The notes beneath the pieces are model-generated. The model saw only the letters and a list, made by a program, of their open reading frames with translations. It had not been told where the DNA came from and ran no database searches. A stretch of DNA of 33,281 nucleotides from positions 1 through 33,281 of the forward strand of contig JAJDET010000054.1 in assembly GCA_029259655.1 (NCBI GenBank), read 5' to 3'. Below, piece by piece: positions 17,283 through 23,617 of the stretch. This DNA comes from Planctomycetota bacterium (GTDB taxonomy: Bacteria > Planctomycetota > UBA1135 > GCA-002686595). How positions within the stretch are numbered: position 1 is the first letter of the stretch; each line of letters begins with the position of its first letter. Both the position numbers and the translations under genes were made by a program.

Positions 17283-18809
17283 ATGATGCGTGAGCTCTCG
17301 ATCGGTGTCGGCCTCGCAGGCCTTCTGCTCTCCGCGTGCACGGAGCGCGGACCGTCGCCGGAGCGGCCGAACATCGTGCTCTTCGTCGTCGACACGCTGC
17401 GCGCGGACGCGATCCTGGATCCGGCGGAGCTCGTCGACACGCCGGCCGTCGACGCGCTGATCGCGGACGGAGTCTCGTTCACGCGCGCGTTCTCCCACGC
17501 GCCGATGACCCTGCCCTCGCACACCGCGCTGTTCTCGTCGCGGCACCCCTTCGAGACGGGGATCGTGAACAACGGGGACCGCGTCGATCCCGAGCTGCCG
17601 CTGTTGCACGAGAGGCTGGAGGAGCTGGGCTGGGCGACGCGGGCCGTGGTGAGCCTGGGGACGCTGGCGCCGAGACAGGGCCTCGACCGCGGCTTCGGGC
17701 GCTACGAGAAGGCCTACGACCGCTGGATGGTGGCGGCACCGGCCGTGACCGAAGCCGTCGAGGCCGAGCTCGACGAGCTCGCGGCGGACCAGCCGTTCTT
17801 CCTCTTCGCGCACTACAGCGATCCGCACCTGCCGTACAACGCCCACGGAACCGTCGAGCGGACGGCCGAGATCGAGCTGAACGGCGAGGTCCTGGACGTG
17901 GCCTCCACGTCCGACATGACGATGTGGAAGCGGACGCTCGACTTCCGTGCCGGAAGGAATGTCCTCGCGCTGCGCTCGGAGGACCACTTCTACGTTCGGA
18001 CCTTCGAGTACAAGGGAGAGGGGACGACGGTCGAGTGGGAGGTGGGGGAGGAGCTCCAGTCGACGAAGGAGGCCCGGATCGCACTCGTTCGCGAGGAAGC
18101 GGGGCAGGGAACCGTCCAGCTCTGGCTCCACGACGTGCCGAACAGGGCGGCGATCCGGGAGCGGTACGTGCTCGAGGTCGAGGCGGCCGATCGCAGCGTG
18201 GGGAGGGTGCTCGACGGTCTGCGCGAGCGCGGCCTCTACGACGACGCCCTGATCGTCTTCACGTCGGATCACGGCGAGGGTCTGGGAGACCACTCCCACA
18301 CCGGGCACGTCCAGAACCTCTACGACGAGCAGCTCCACGTTCCGCTGGTGATCAAGCTCCCGTCCCGCGACCGGCGCATCGACGCGCTGCGCGCACGGCA
18401 CGAGGAGCTGATGCTCCACGTCGATCTCGCGCCGACGTTGCTCGACCTCGTCGGCGCGGCTGCGCTCCCCGGCCAGCGCGGCCGCTCACTGCTCTCCTCG
18501 GAGCCCGGTTCGAACGACCGGGTCCTGATCGCGGAGACGCACAAGCCGGAAGCGAGTCGCAACCTGATCTGCCTGCGCGATCTGGCGTTCAAGATGGTCT
18601 ACGACGTCGACTCCGACAGTTTCGAGCTGTACGACCTGGCCAAAGACCGCGGTGAGCTGCGCGACGTCTTCGAAGAGCAGCGCGACGCGCGGCCGGAGTG
18701 GATCGAAGATCTGCGCGGGATCGCGGCTGCATGGAAGGCCCTGGCGGCGCGCGAGGGAACGAAGCTCGATCCGGACACGGAAGCTCGCCTCGAAGCGCTG
18801 GGCTACTGA
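17283..18809 (+). CDS. sulfatase-like (alkaline phosphatase superfamily) lipoprotein, Thr-type
   Basis: 508 aa with lipobox GLLLSAC (Cys19). The metal/active-site framework is visible: NIVLFVVDTLRAD (30-42), SHAPMTLPSHTALFSSRHP (71-89) and FTSDHGEGLGDHSHTGH (326-342). Where formylglycine sulfatases have C/S-x-P-x-R, this protein has T-L-P-S-H, so Thr76 would be the nucleophile and formylglycine cannot form. Such members may act on phosphate or phosphonate esters or other sulfate-like esters; the substrate is unknown. An insertion of roughly 100 residues (about 188-290), beta-rich by appearance, separates the two halves of the core. ATG codons occur at 17283 and 17286 and the first is used here. 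It faces the periplasm or exterior, probably as a lipid-anchored enzyme. Confidence 0.8.
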   Translation: MMRELSIGVGLAGLLLSACTERGPSPERPNIVLFVVDTLRADAILDPAELVDTPAVDALIADGVSFTRAFSHAPMTLPSHTALFSSRHPFETGIVNNGDRVDPELPLLHERLEELGWATRAVVSLGTLAPRQGLDRGFGRYEKAYDRWMVAAPAVTEAVEAELDELAADQPFFLFAHYSDPHLPYNAHGTVERTAEIELNGEVLDVASTSDMTMWKRTLDFRAGRNVLALRSEDHFYVRTFEYKGEGTTVEWEVGEELQSTKEARIALVREEAGQGTVQLWLHDVPNRAAIRERYVLEVEAADRSVGRVLDGLRERGLYDDALIVFTSDHGEGLGDHSHTGHVQNLYDEQLHVPLVIKLPSRDRRIDALRARHEELMLHVDLAPTLLDLVGAAALPGQRGRSLLSSEPGSNDRVLIAETHKPEASRNLICLRDLAFKMVYDVDSDSFELYDLAKDRGELRDVFEEQRDARPEWIEDLRGIAAAWKALAAREGTKLDPDTEARLEALGY

Positions 18810-18815
18810 TAGGAT
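18810..18815 (+). promoter_or_regulatory. -10-like box (TAGGAT) before the DUF493 gene
   Basis: TAGGAT directly follows the TGA of the sulfatase-like gene and lies 13 nt before the ATG at 18829, which has no Shine-Dalgarno. Independent transcription of the small gene is possible. Confidence 0.35.
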
Positions 18816-18828
18816 TTCTGATTCGCCG

Positions 18829-19089
18829 ATGAGCTTCGAAGGACGACGCCCGGAGATCGAGTACCCCTGTGCGTGGGACTACCAGATCATCGGCATGGAG
18901 GAGCAGGAGCTGCGCATCGCGGTCACGGGGATCGTGGGGAACGTCGACCACGTGCTCACGCTCGCCAATCGCAGCCGGAAGGGTCGATACTGCTCCGTGC
19001 ATCTCACGATCGAGGTCGCGGACGAGGAGCACCGGCTGGCGCTCTTCGAGGCGCTCCGGCAGCACGAGGCCGTGCGCTACGTCCTCTAG
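18829..19089 (+). CDS. DUF493 (YbeD-like) family protein
   Basis: 86 aa. The sequence has the DUF493/YbeD layout: an N-terminal YPCAWDYQIIG segment, an LTLANRSRKGRYCSVHLTIE central part and an ending with HEAVRYVL, matching the ferredoxin-like ACT-type fold and usual length of this family (about 85-100 aa). Family members are cytoplasmic and of uncertain function, with a regulatory role suggested in lipoate metabolism in enterobacteria; no lipoate gene is present here. The start is ATG at 18829, 19 bp after the previous stop. The gene converges on the HIT gene with 15 bp between the ends. Confidence 0.75.
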   Translation: MSFEGRRPEIEYPCAWDYQIIGMEEQELRIAVTGIVGNVDHVLTLANRSRKGRYCSVHLTIEVADEEHRLALFEALRQHEAVRYVL

Positions 19090-19104
19090 GACTCCTAGGC
19101 CCGG

Positions 19105-19527
19105 TCAGCTGGAGAGAGCCGCCGCGACCTGCGCGGCCAGTGCCTCGCCCTCGCCCGCCTCGAGCGATCCGGACTCCCACCCGATCCCGAGTCCCTTGCC
19201 GTCGATCTTCGGGATGAGGTGGAAGTGGACGTGGAGCACGGCCTGGTGCGCACCGGCGCCGTTGTTCTGCAAGACGTTGTACTCCGTCGCGCCGGTCGCC
19301 TCGAGGACGGCCCGGGCGATGCGCGGCAGCACGCGCCCGATCGCGGCGGCCTGCTCGTCGGAGAGCTCGTGGAGCAGCGCGACACGTTCCTTCGGGATCA
19401 CGAGCGTGTGGCCCGCCGAGAGCGGACCGACGTCGAGGAACGCGAGCACGTGCTCGTCCTCGTAGACACGGTGACAGGGAATCTCGCCGTCGAGGATCTT
19501 GCCGAAGACGGTCTTCTCGCCGTTCAT
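19105..19527 (-). CDS. HIT-family (HinT-like) nucleotide hydrolase
   Basis: 140 aa, typical for HinT-type proteins. The N-terminal region (FGKILDGEIPCHRVYEDEHV) and GHTLVIPKE motif are diagnostic, as is the histidine triad HVHFHLIPK with His99, His101 and His103 (the first two positions followed by V and F). The family hydrolyses purine nucleoside phosphoramidates or nucleotidyl adducts in the cytoplasm. The start is ATG at 19527, in front of which lies a promoter-like pair but no Shine-Dalgarno. The C-terminus carries about 25 residues rich in Glu and Ala after the triad. Confidence 0.92.
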   Translation of the reverse strand: MNGEKTVFGKILDGEIPCHRVYEDEHVLAFLDVGPLSAGHTLVIPKERVALLHELSDEQAAAIGRVLPRIARAVLEATGATEYNVLQNNGAGAHQAVLHVHFHLIPKIDGKGLGIGWESGSLEAGEGEALAAQVAAALSS

Positions 19528-19534
19528 CCAGGCA

Positions 19535-19563
19535 AGTCTACTCGACTCCCAAGTCGCTCCCAA
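19535..19563 (-). promoter_or_regulatory. promoter of the HIT gene, probably leaderless
   Basis: On the minus strand TTGGGA (19563-19558), a 17-bp spacer and TAGACT (19540-19535) are followed after 7 nt by the ATG at 19527. Transcription would start at or next to the A of the ATG. This is the best -35/-10 pair of the window's short-leader genes. Confidence 0.5.
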
Positions 19564-19566
19564 AAA

Positions 19567-19694
19567 CGTGCCCGTGCCCGTGCCCGTGCCCGAATCGCTC
19601 CGAATCGGTTGTGAAACCGAATCGGGTTCCGCTTTCGATTGGGTCACGCGCTGCCCGGCAAGAAGCATCGGGCACGGGCACGGGCACGGGCACC
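19567..19694. repeat. inverted arrays of a hexanucleotide (CGTGCC)n / (GGCACG)n
   Basis: Four CGTGCC units plus CG (19567-19592) are matched by a reverse-complementary array (19669-19693). The arms form a perfect 25-bp stem around a 76-nt core. Inside the core CGAATCG occurs at 19591, 19601 and 19618, and TCGGTT/AACCGA (19605-19610 with 19615-19620) can pair. The element lies between the HIT and DUF1028 genes, both transcribed leftward. It is not a CRISPR (units are too short and have no spacers). Frames running through it only encode Pro-Val or Gly-Thr repeats. Confidence 0.85.
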
Positions 19695-19719
19695 AAACCC
19701 GGATACACGCGAAGCACCC

Positions 19720-21252
19720 CTACGGCTCGAACTCCACTCCAACCACGTTCGTCACTCTCCGCTCCCCCGGAATCAGCGCCGTCCAGTCGAGGTGCATCCC
19801 CGCCATCATCGCGAACTCCCCCGGAGCACCCACCAGCCTCACCACGGCGCGCCCGTTCTTGTTGAGCATCCCGACCGAGCCCGGAACCAGGCAGGGAACG
19901 GGGTTCCCCAGCGTGCACTGGAAGAACGGGTCGAAGTTGAGCGGGATGTGGGTGTCCTCGAGGACCAGGCCCGGCGTCGTGCCGGAGGCGCTCGCGAGGA
20001 GCAGGTAGAACCGCCCCCCCGAGAGGTCGCCGGCGTCGATCGTGAACGGGAGGTCGATCTCCGACGAGGTCCGGACCGAATCGAACCCGGCGATCAGGCC
20101 GTCGTGGGGGGCGACGCGCAGGCCGAGGTGGGGGTAGAGCGTGATCGCGCTCACGCCGTCGTCGACCACGACCTTCAGGGTCTCCTTGCCCGGATCCCGC
20201 CCGGCCTGGACCCGGAAGGAATAGGTCCCGTCGCCGCGGTCGACGACCGGGTCGATCGTCGTGAGCGGTGTCGCAGGACCTCCCACGCGCTCGATCGACA
20301 GCGCGGCTCCGCCCGAGTCGAGCGGATTCCCGTCGACGTCCACGAGCTCGACCACGACCGTCGTGCTCGCCTTCCCCGTCGCAGGGAGCACGGTGACTTC
20401 CGGCCGAACGCGCGAGAGCAGGTGGTCGGGACGGCCAACGAGTCCGGCCCGCCAGGCATCGTACTTGCCCTGGAGGACCTCGACGGCGTCCACGTTCAGG
20501 GTGCCCGGCGTCACGTTGAGGTTCATGTAGTAGTCACCGTTCGCGCAGCCGACGTTGCTCGCGCAGACGCCGTCCGTGTCACCGATGCGGGCGAGCACGA
20601 TGAACGCGACGAGCGCGGAGGTCTTGAAGCTCGGCGGGGGAGTGCCGCACTGGGTGGGCTTGTTGAACTTGCACGAGCACCGGCCGTCTCCTCCGAGTGC
20701 GCGAGCGTCCTCCATCGCTGCCATCACGCGCTGGCCCAGGTCGCCCTTCGCGGTGAGGAGCTTCAACACCGCCTGGGCCACGACCTTCTTCCCGGTCAGG
20801 ACGTTGCCCTGGACCGAGTAGAAGAGCGTGCCCGAGACGCCCGCGACGTGGTGCTTCCCGTTGCCCGCCTGGGAGCCGGTGAAGGCGATCGGGCTGTTGA
20901 AGGCGTCGACGATTCCGTACTGGCGCGCCTGGTGCGCGCCGTCCGTGGCTGCCAAAGTCGCGAGGATCTCGGCCGGTGTCCGGCTCTGCTTGAACCCCTT
21001 CCAGATCTCACGGCGGTTCTTGCCCGACTGGTCGATCTGTGACTGGGCGGCGCCGCCACCCAGCCCGACGCGGACGACCGCGAGCTCGTTGCGCAGGTTG
21101 ATGCCCGTGAGACAGGTGGCCGACGCCACGCAGACCTCCCCCGTCGCCGTGTCGACCGCGACGATGGACCAGGTCGACCTGGCCGGTGCCGTGACGACGG
21201 CGGCGACGAGCACCGTGGCGAGGGTCCGGCGGAATCGAATCGTGGCTCTCAT
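19720..21252 (-). CDS. secreted DUF1028 (Ntn-hydrolase-like) protein with C-terminal beta domains
   Basis: 510 aa. Residues 1-26 form a signal peptide (basic start, LATVLVAAVVTAPARS). The mature protein would begin with Thr27 in TWSIVAVDTATGEVCVA, the typical opening of DUF1028 proteins, whose fold is related to N-terminal nucleophile hydrolases. The DUF1028 part runs to about residue 260, with GLGGGAAQSQID and SVQGNVLTG motifs and a Cys-rich insertion (about 195-235). Residues about 280-370 resemble an Ig-like/invasin-type domain (VVVELVDVDGNPLD, DGTYSFRV) and the rest is beta-rich. The substrate is unknown. The protein is exported and probably extracellular. Confidence 0.8.
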   Translation of the reverse strand: MRATIRFRRTLATVLVAAVVTAPARSTWSIVAVDTATGEVCVASATCLTGINLRNELAVVRVGLGGGAAQSQIDQSGKNRREIWKGFKQSRTPAEILATLAATDGAHQARQYGIVDAFNSPIAFTGSQAGNGKHHVAGVSGTLFYSVQGNVLTGKKVVAQAVLKLLTAKGDLGQRVMAAMEDARALGGDGRCSCKFNKPTQCGTPPPSFKTSALVAFIVLARIGDTDGVCASNVGCANGDYYMNLNVTPGTLNVDAVEVLQGKYDAWRAGLVGRPDHLLSRVRPEVTVLPATGKASTTVVVELVDVDGNPLDSGGAALSIERVGGPATPLTTIDPVVDRGDGTYSFRVQAGRDPGKETLKVVVDDGVSAITLYPHLGLRVAPHDGLIAGFDSVRTSSEIDLPFTIDAGDLSGGRFYLLLASASGTTPGLVLEDTHIPLNFDPFFQCTLGNPVPCLVPGSVGMLNKNGRAVVRLVGAPGEFAMMAGMHLDWTALIPGERRVTNVVGVEFEP

Positions 21253-21259
21253 GCCTCCA

Positions 21260-21265
21260 ATGATA
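21260..21265 (-). promoter_or_regulatory. -10-like box (TATCAT) of the DUF1028 gene
   Basis: TATCAT on the minus strand lies 7 nt before the ATG at 21252. GGAGG occurs between them but only one nt from the ATG, too close to act as a usual ribosome site. This again suggests a leaderless mRNA. Confidence 0.4.
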
Positions 21266-21304
21266 GAGGAGGTCAGCCTCGGCCGCCGGGATCGGCTCGC
21301 TCGC

Positions 21305-21310
21305 TAGAAT
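21305..21310 (+). promoter_or_regulatory. -10-like box (TAGAAT) of the DUF3311/symporter operon
   Basis: TAGAAT lies 6 nt before the GTG at 21317, placing the expected transcription start on or beside the start codon. No Shine-Dalgarno is visible and no good -35 was found. Confidence 0.4.
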
Positions 21311-21316
21311 CCCGCC

Positions 21317-21532
21317 GTGCGCGGCCGCGTTCCCCACGCCCTCCTCGGTCTCTACCTCGCCACCTGCCTCCTGGCCCTGGTCTGGCCGGGGTACGTTTGG
21401 GCCGGCAACCGCGTGGAGCCGTTCGTGGCGGGCCTCCCGTTCTCCTTCGCGTGGGTCGTGGGCTGGGTGATCGCGACGTTCCTCGCGCTCGCCCTCTTCC
21501 ACTGGACCACGGGAGGGGAGCGCGATGACTGA
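21317..21532 (+). CDS. DUF3311 small membrane protein
   Basis: 71 aa with two hydrophobic segments (about residues 7-28 and 41-61) separated by NRVEPFVAGLPF, the signature seen in DUF3311 proteins. These are regularly encoded just before a sodium:solute symporter and are thought to be a small companion subunit. The GTG at 21317 is taken as start because it follows the TAGAAT box. The 3' end overlaps the symporter gene by 8 bp (21525-21532), so translation is coupled. Confidence 0.8.
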   Translation: MRGRVPHALLGLYLATCLLALVWPGYVWAGNRVEPFVAGLPFSFAWVVGWVIATFLALALFHWTTGGERDD

Positions 21533-23018
21533 CTCCGCGATCATCCTCTCGATCGCCGTCGGGTACCTCGTGCTCTCGCTCGTGGTCGGCCTCTCTGCCG
21601 GCGGCCGAGCGAGCCGGACCGCGACGGGCTACGTCGCGGGAGACCGCGCGCTCGGCACGCTCCTGATGTACTTCATCACGGGAGCCACGATCTTCAGCGC
21701 GTTCGCGTTCCTGGGCGGCCCGGGCAAGTCGTACTCCGGCGGAGCAGCGGCGTTCGCCATCCTCGCCTACGGAACCCTCGGCTTCATTCCGTTCTACTTC
21801 CTCGGGCCGCGAGCCGCGCGCGTCGGCAGGGCCTACGGATTCGTCACGCAGGCCGAGATGGTCTCGACGCGCTTCGACACGCGTGCGATCGCGGGCGTGA
21901 TGGCGGTCACCAGCGCGCTCGCGTTCGTTCCGTACCTCGCACTGCAGATGAAGGGGGCGGGCTACGTCCTGTTCGAGATGACGGGTGGGGACCTCCCGCG
22001 CTGGGCGGGATCGGCGATCGTCTACTCGGTCGTTCTCGCCTACGTCCTCAAGAGCGGCGTCATGGGCGTCGGCTGGACGAACACGCTGCAGGGCATCCTG
22101 ATGATGGCGCTCGCCTGGGGATTCGGCCTCTACCTCCCGGGCAAGATCTACGGCAGCGTCGGGGAGATGTTCCGGCAGATCGAGGAGGTGCGACCCGAGC
22201 TCCTGCGCGCTCCGGGGCCCAGCGGGGGTGAGCCGGCGAGCTGGCTCGGATACACGACCTCGGTGGTCGCGACTGCGCTCGGCTTCTCGTTCTGGCCGCA
22301 CCTGTTCATGAAGGCGTTCACTGCGAAGAGCGTGGTGACGTTGCGACGGACGGTCGTGCTCTACCCGACCTTCCAGCTCTTCCTGGTGCCGCTCCTGATC
22401 CTGGGGTTCGCGGGAGTCCTGTTCGAGTCGCACCCGGCCGCGGCGGATCAGATCCTGCCGCACATCCTGATGCGGATCGACGCGTCGCCGGTTCTCATCG
22501 GGCTCTTCTGCGCGGGTGCGCTGGCCGCTTCCATGTCGTCGGGCGACGCGATCCTGCACGCCTGTGCGTCGATCCTCGTGCGCGATGGGTACGGGAGGGC
22601 GCTCTCGCGCGAGCTCGATCCCGGGCGGCAGCGATTTGCGATCCGCGCAACCGTGGTCGTCGTCCTCGTCGCCTCCTACGTCTTCGCGCAGGTCTCCACC
22701 GAGGACCTCGTCGGTCTGCTCTTCAACTACGCCTACGTCCCCGTCGTGCAGTTCGCACCGGGCGTCGTCGCAGCGCTCTATTGGTCCCGCGCGACCGGTC
22801 GCGGCGTGCTCGCGGGGCTCGTCATGGGGACGGCGCTCTCGCTCATCTTCCAGGTCTGGCCGGAGCTGAAGCCGCTGGACCTCCACACGGCGCTCTACGG
22901 GCTCTTCCTGAACGCGACGATCGTGGTGGCCCTGTCGCGCCGGTCCGCCGGGGGCGAGGCCGAGCGCTTCCTCTCGATCGCCGCGGGCAGCGACGGGTCG
23001 GGGGCGTCCGGGGCGTAG
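21525..23018 (+). CDS. sodium:solute symporter (SSS family)
   Basis: 497 aa with about 13 hydrophobic segments. SSS landmarks include the N-terminal GYLVLSLVVGL and ATGYVAGDRALGTLLMYF region, TGATIFSAFAFLGGPG, and the signature region GALAASMSSGDAILHACAS (about 328-346). The protein uses the sodium gradient to import a small organic solute. Members that follow a DUF3311 protein often belong to groups with undefined substrates (carboxylates, sugars or amino acids), so no substrate is assigned. The start ATG at 21525 overlaps the DUF3311 gene. Its TAG stop is part of the TAGACT box preceding the next gene. Confidence 0.9.
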   Translation: MTDSAIILSIAVGYLVLSLVVGLSAGGRASRTATGYVAGDRALGTLLMYFITGATIFSAFAFLGGPGKSYSGGAAAFAILAYGTLGFIPFYFLGPRAARVGRAYGFVTQAEMVSTRFDTRAIAGVMAVTSALAFVPYLALQMKGAGYVLFEMTGGDLPRWAGSAIVYSVVLAYVLKSGVMGVGWTNTLQGILMMALAWGFGLYLPGKIYGSVGEMFRQIEEVRPELLRAPGPSGGEPASWLGYTTSVVATALGFSFWPHLFMKAFTAKSVVTLRRTVVLYPTFQLFLVPLLILGFAGVLFESHPAAADQILPHILMRIDASPVLIGLFCAGALAASMSSGDAILHACASILVRDGYGRALSRELDPGRQRFAIRATVVVVLVASYVFAQVSTEDLVGLLFNYAYVPVVQFAPGVVAALYWSRATGRGVLAGLVMGTALSLIFQVWPELKPLDLHTALYGLFLNATIVVALSRRSAGGEAERFLSIAAGSDGSGASGA

Positions 23019-23021
23019 ACT
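23016..23021 (+). promoter_or_regulatory. -10-like box (TAGACT) before the LpoB-like gene
   Basis: TAGACT includes the stop codon of the symporter and ends 10 nt before the ATG at 23032, which has no Shine-Dalgarno. Confidence 0.35.
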
Positions 23022-23031
23022 GGGCGCCTCG

Positions 23032-23490
23032 ATGCAACATCCGATCCTCGCGCTCGTCCTGATCCCGCTCCTCGCCTGCCGCGAGATCCCTCCGACTTCC
23101 GGGACACCGCTTCGTCCCGGAGAGAGCGTGGAGATCGGCGTCGTTCGCGAGCACAACGGGTGGTCGTTGCGGCGAGCGGATCTCGTCTCGTCGGGCGAGC
23201 GGCTGGCGCGGGACGTGGGCTCCCTGATCGGAACCGACGGCGCGAAGCCGGTCGGCGTGCTGATGCTCGACACCGTGAACCGGACCGCGCTCCCCGCGGG
23301 GAGCTTCGCGCCGATCCGCGCCCAGCTCGCGCGCGAGCTCCAGACCGCCGGCGTGCGGCGGGGCATCCGATTCCTGCGCCCGGGCGATCCGGGCGCGACG
23401 AAGGCTCCGTTCGTGATGGAGTCCGAGGTCCGCGGGCTCGCGCGCAAGGACCTCTACTTCGTCTTCGATTTCCGCCTGTCCAAGCGCTGA
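23032..23490 (+). CDS. small lipoprotein, possibly LpoB-like
   Basis: 152 aa. The signal ends in IPLLAC (Cys16), a good lipobox. The remainder has the order of elements seen in LpoB-type penicillin-binding-protein activators: a segment VGVLMLDTVNRT (compare 'v.nrt' in LpoB), a helix with PIRAQLARELQTAG, IRFLRPGD, and a C-terminal strand pair ending KDLYFVFDFRLSKR. Length fits a single such domain. Resemblance is by eye and distant; a general periplasmic lipoprotein is the alternative. It lies 13 bp after the symporter gene but may have its own start signal. No penicillin-binding protein gene is nearby. Confidence 0.55.
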   Translation: MQHPILALVLIPLLACREIPPTSGTPLRPGESVEIGVVREHNGWSLRRADLVSSGERLARDVGSLIGTDGAKPVGVLMLDTVNRTALPAGSFAPIRAQLARELQTAGVRRGIRFLRPGDPGATKAPFVMESEVRGLARKDLYFVFDFRLSKR

Positions 23491-23513
23491 GTCCGCCCAA
23501 ACGGTTTTCCTTG

Positions 23514-23553
23514 CTCCGCGTCAGCGAGGCCGAAGGCCTCGCCCGGCGCGGAG
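23514..23553. terminator. two-part hairpin after the LpoB-like gene
   Basis: CTCCGCG (23514-23520) pairs with CGCGGAG (23547-23553), enclosing GCGAGGCC (23524-23531) paired with GGCCTCGC (23535-23542) around a GAA triloop. The structure starts 23 bp after the stop at 23490 and lies between convergent genes, so it is a likely terminator. There is no U tract. Confidence 0.55.
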
Positions 23554-23580
23554 TCGCGCCGTGCCGCCCGCAGGGCATCC

Positions 23581-23604
23581 TTGGCGCGCGCTGATGCGCG
23601 CCAA
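23581..23604. terminator. hairpin between convergent genes, likely terminator of the barrel gene
   Basis: TTGGCGCGC (23581-23589) and GCGCGCCAA (23596-23604) form a perfect 9-bp stem with a 6-nt loop. It lies 13 bp beyond the end of the minus-strand beta-barrel gene (23618), so it may terminate the cytochrome-barrel operon. Confidence 0.55.
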
Positions 23605-23617
23605 GTCACCCTGGTCG

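Noticed and set aside
19567..19694. CRISPR-like repeat array
   Set aside because: Units are six bases long without spacers and the two arrays are in opposite orientation; no cas genes are present.
19499..20008. Short frames encoding PVPVPV or GTGTGT repeats through the hexamer arrays
   Set aside because: They arise from the hexanucleotide repeat itself and overlap real genes on the other strand; no start signal.
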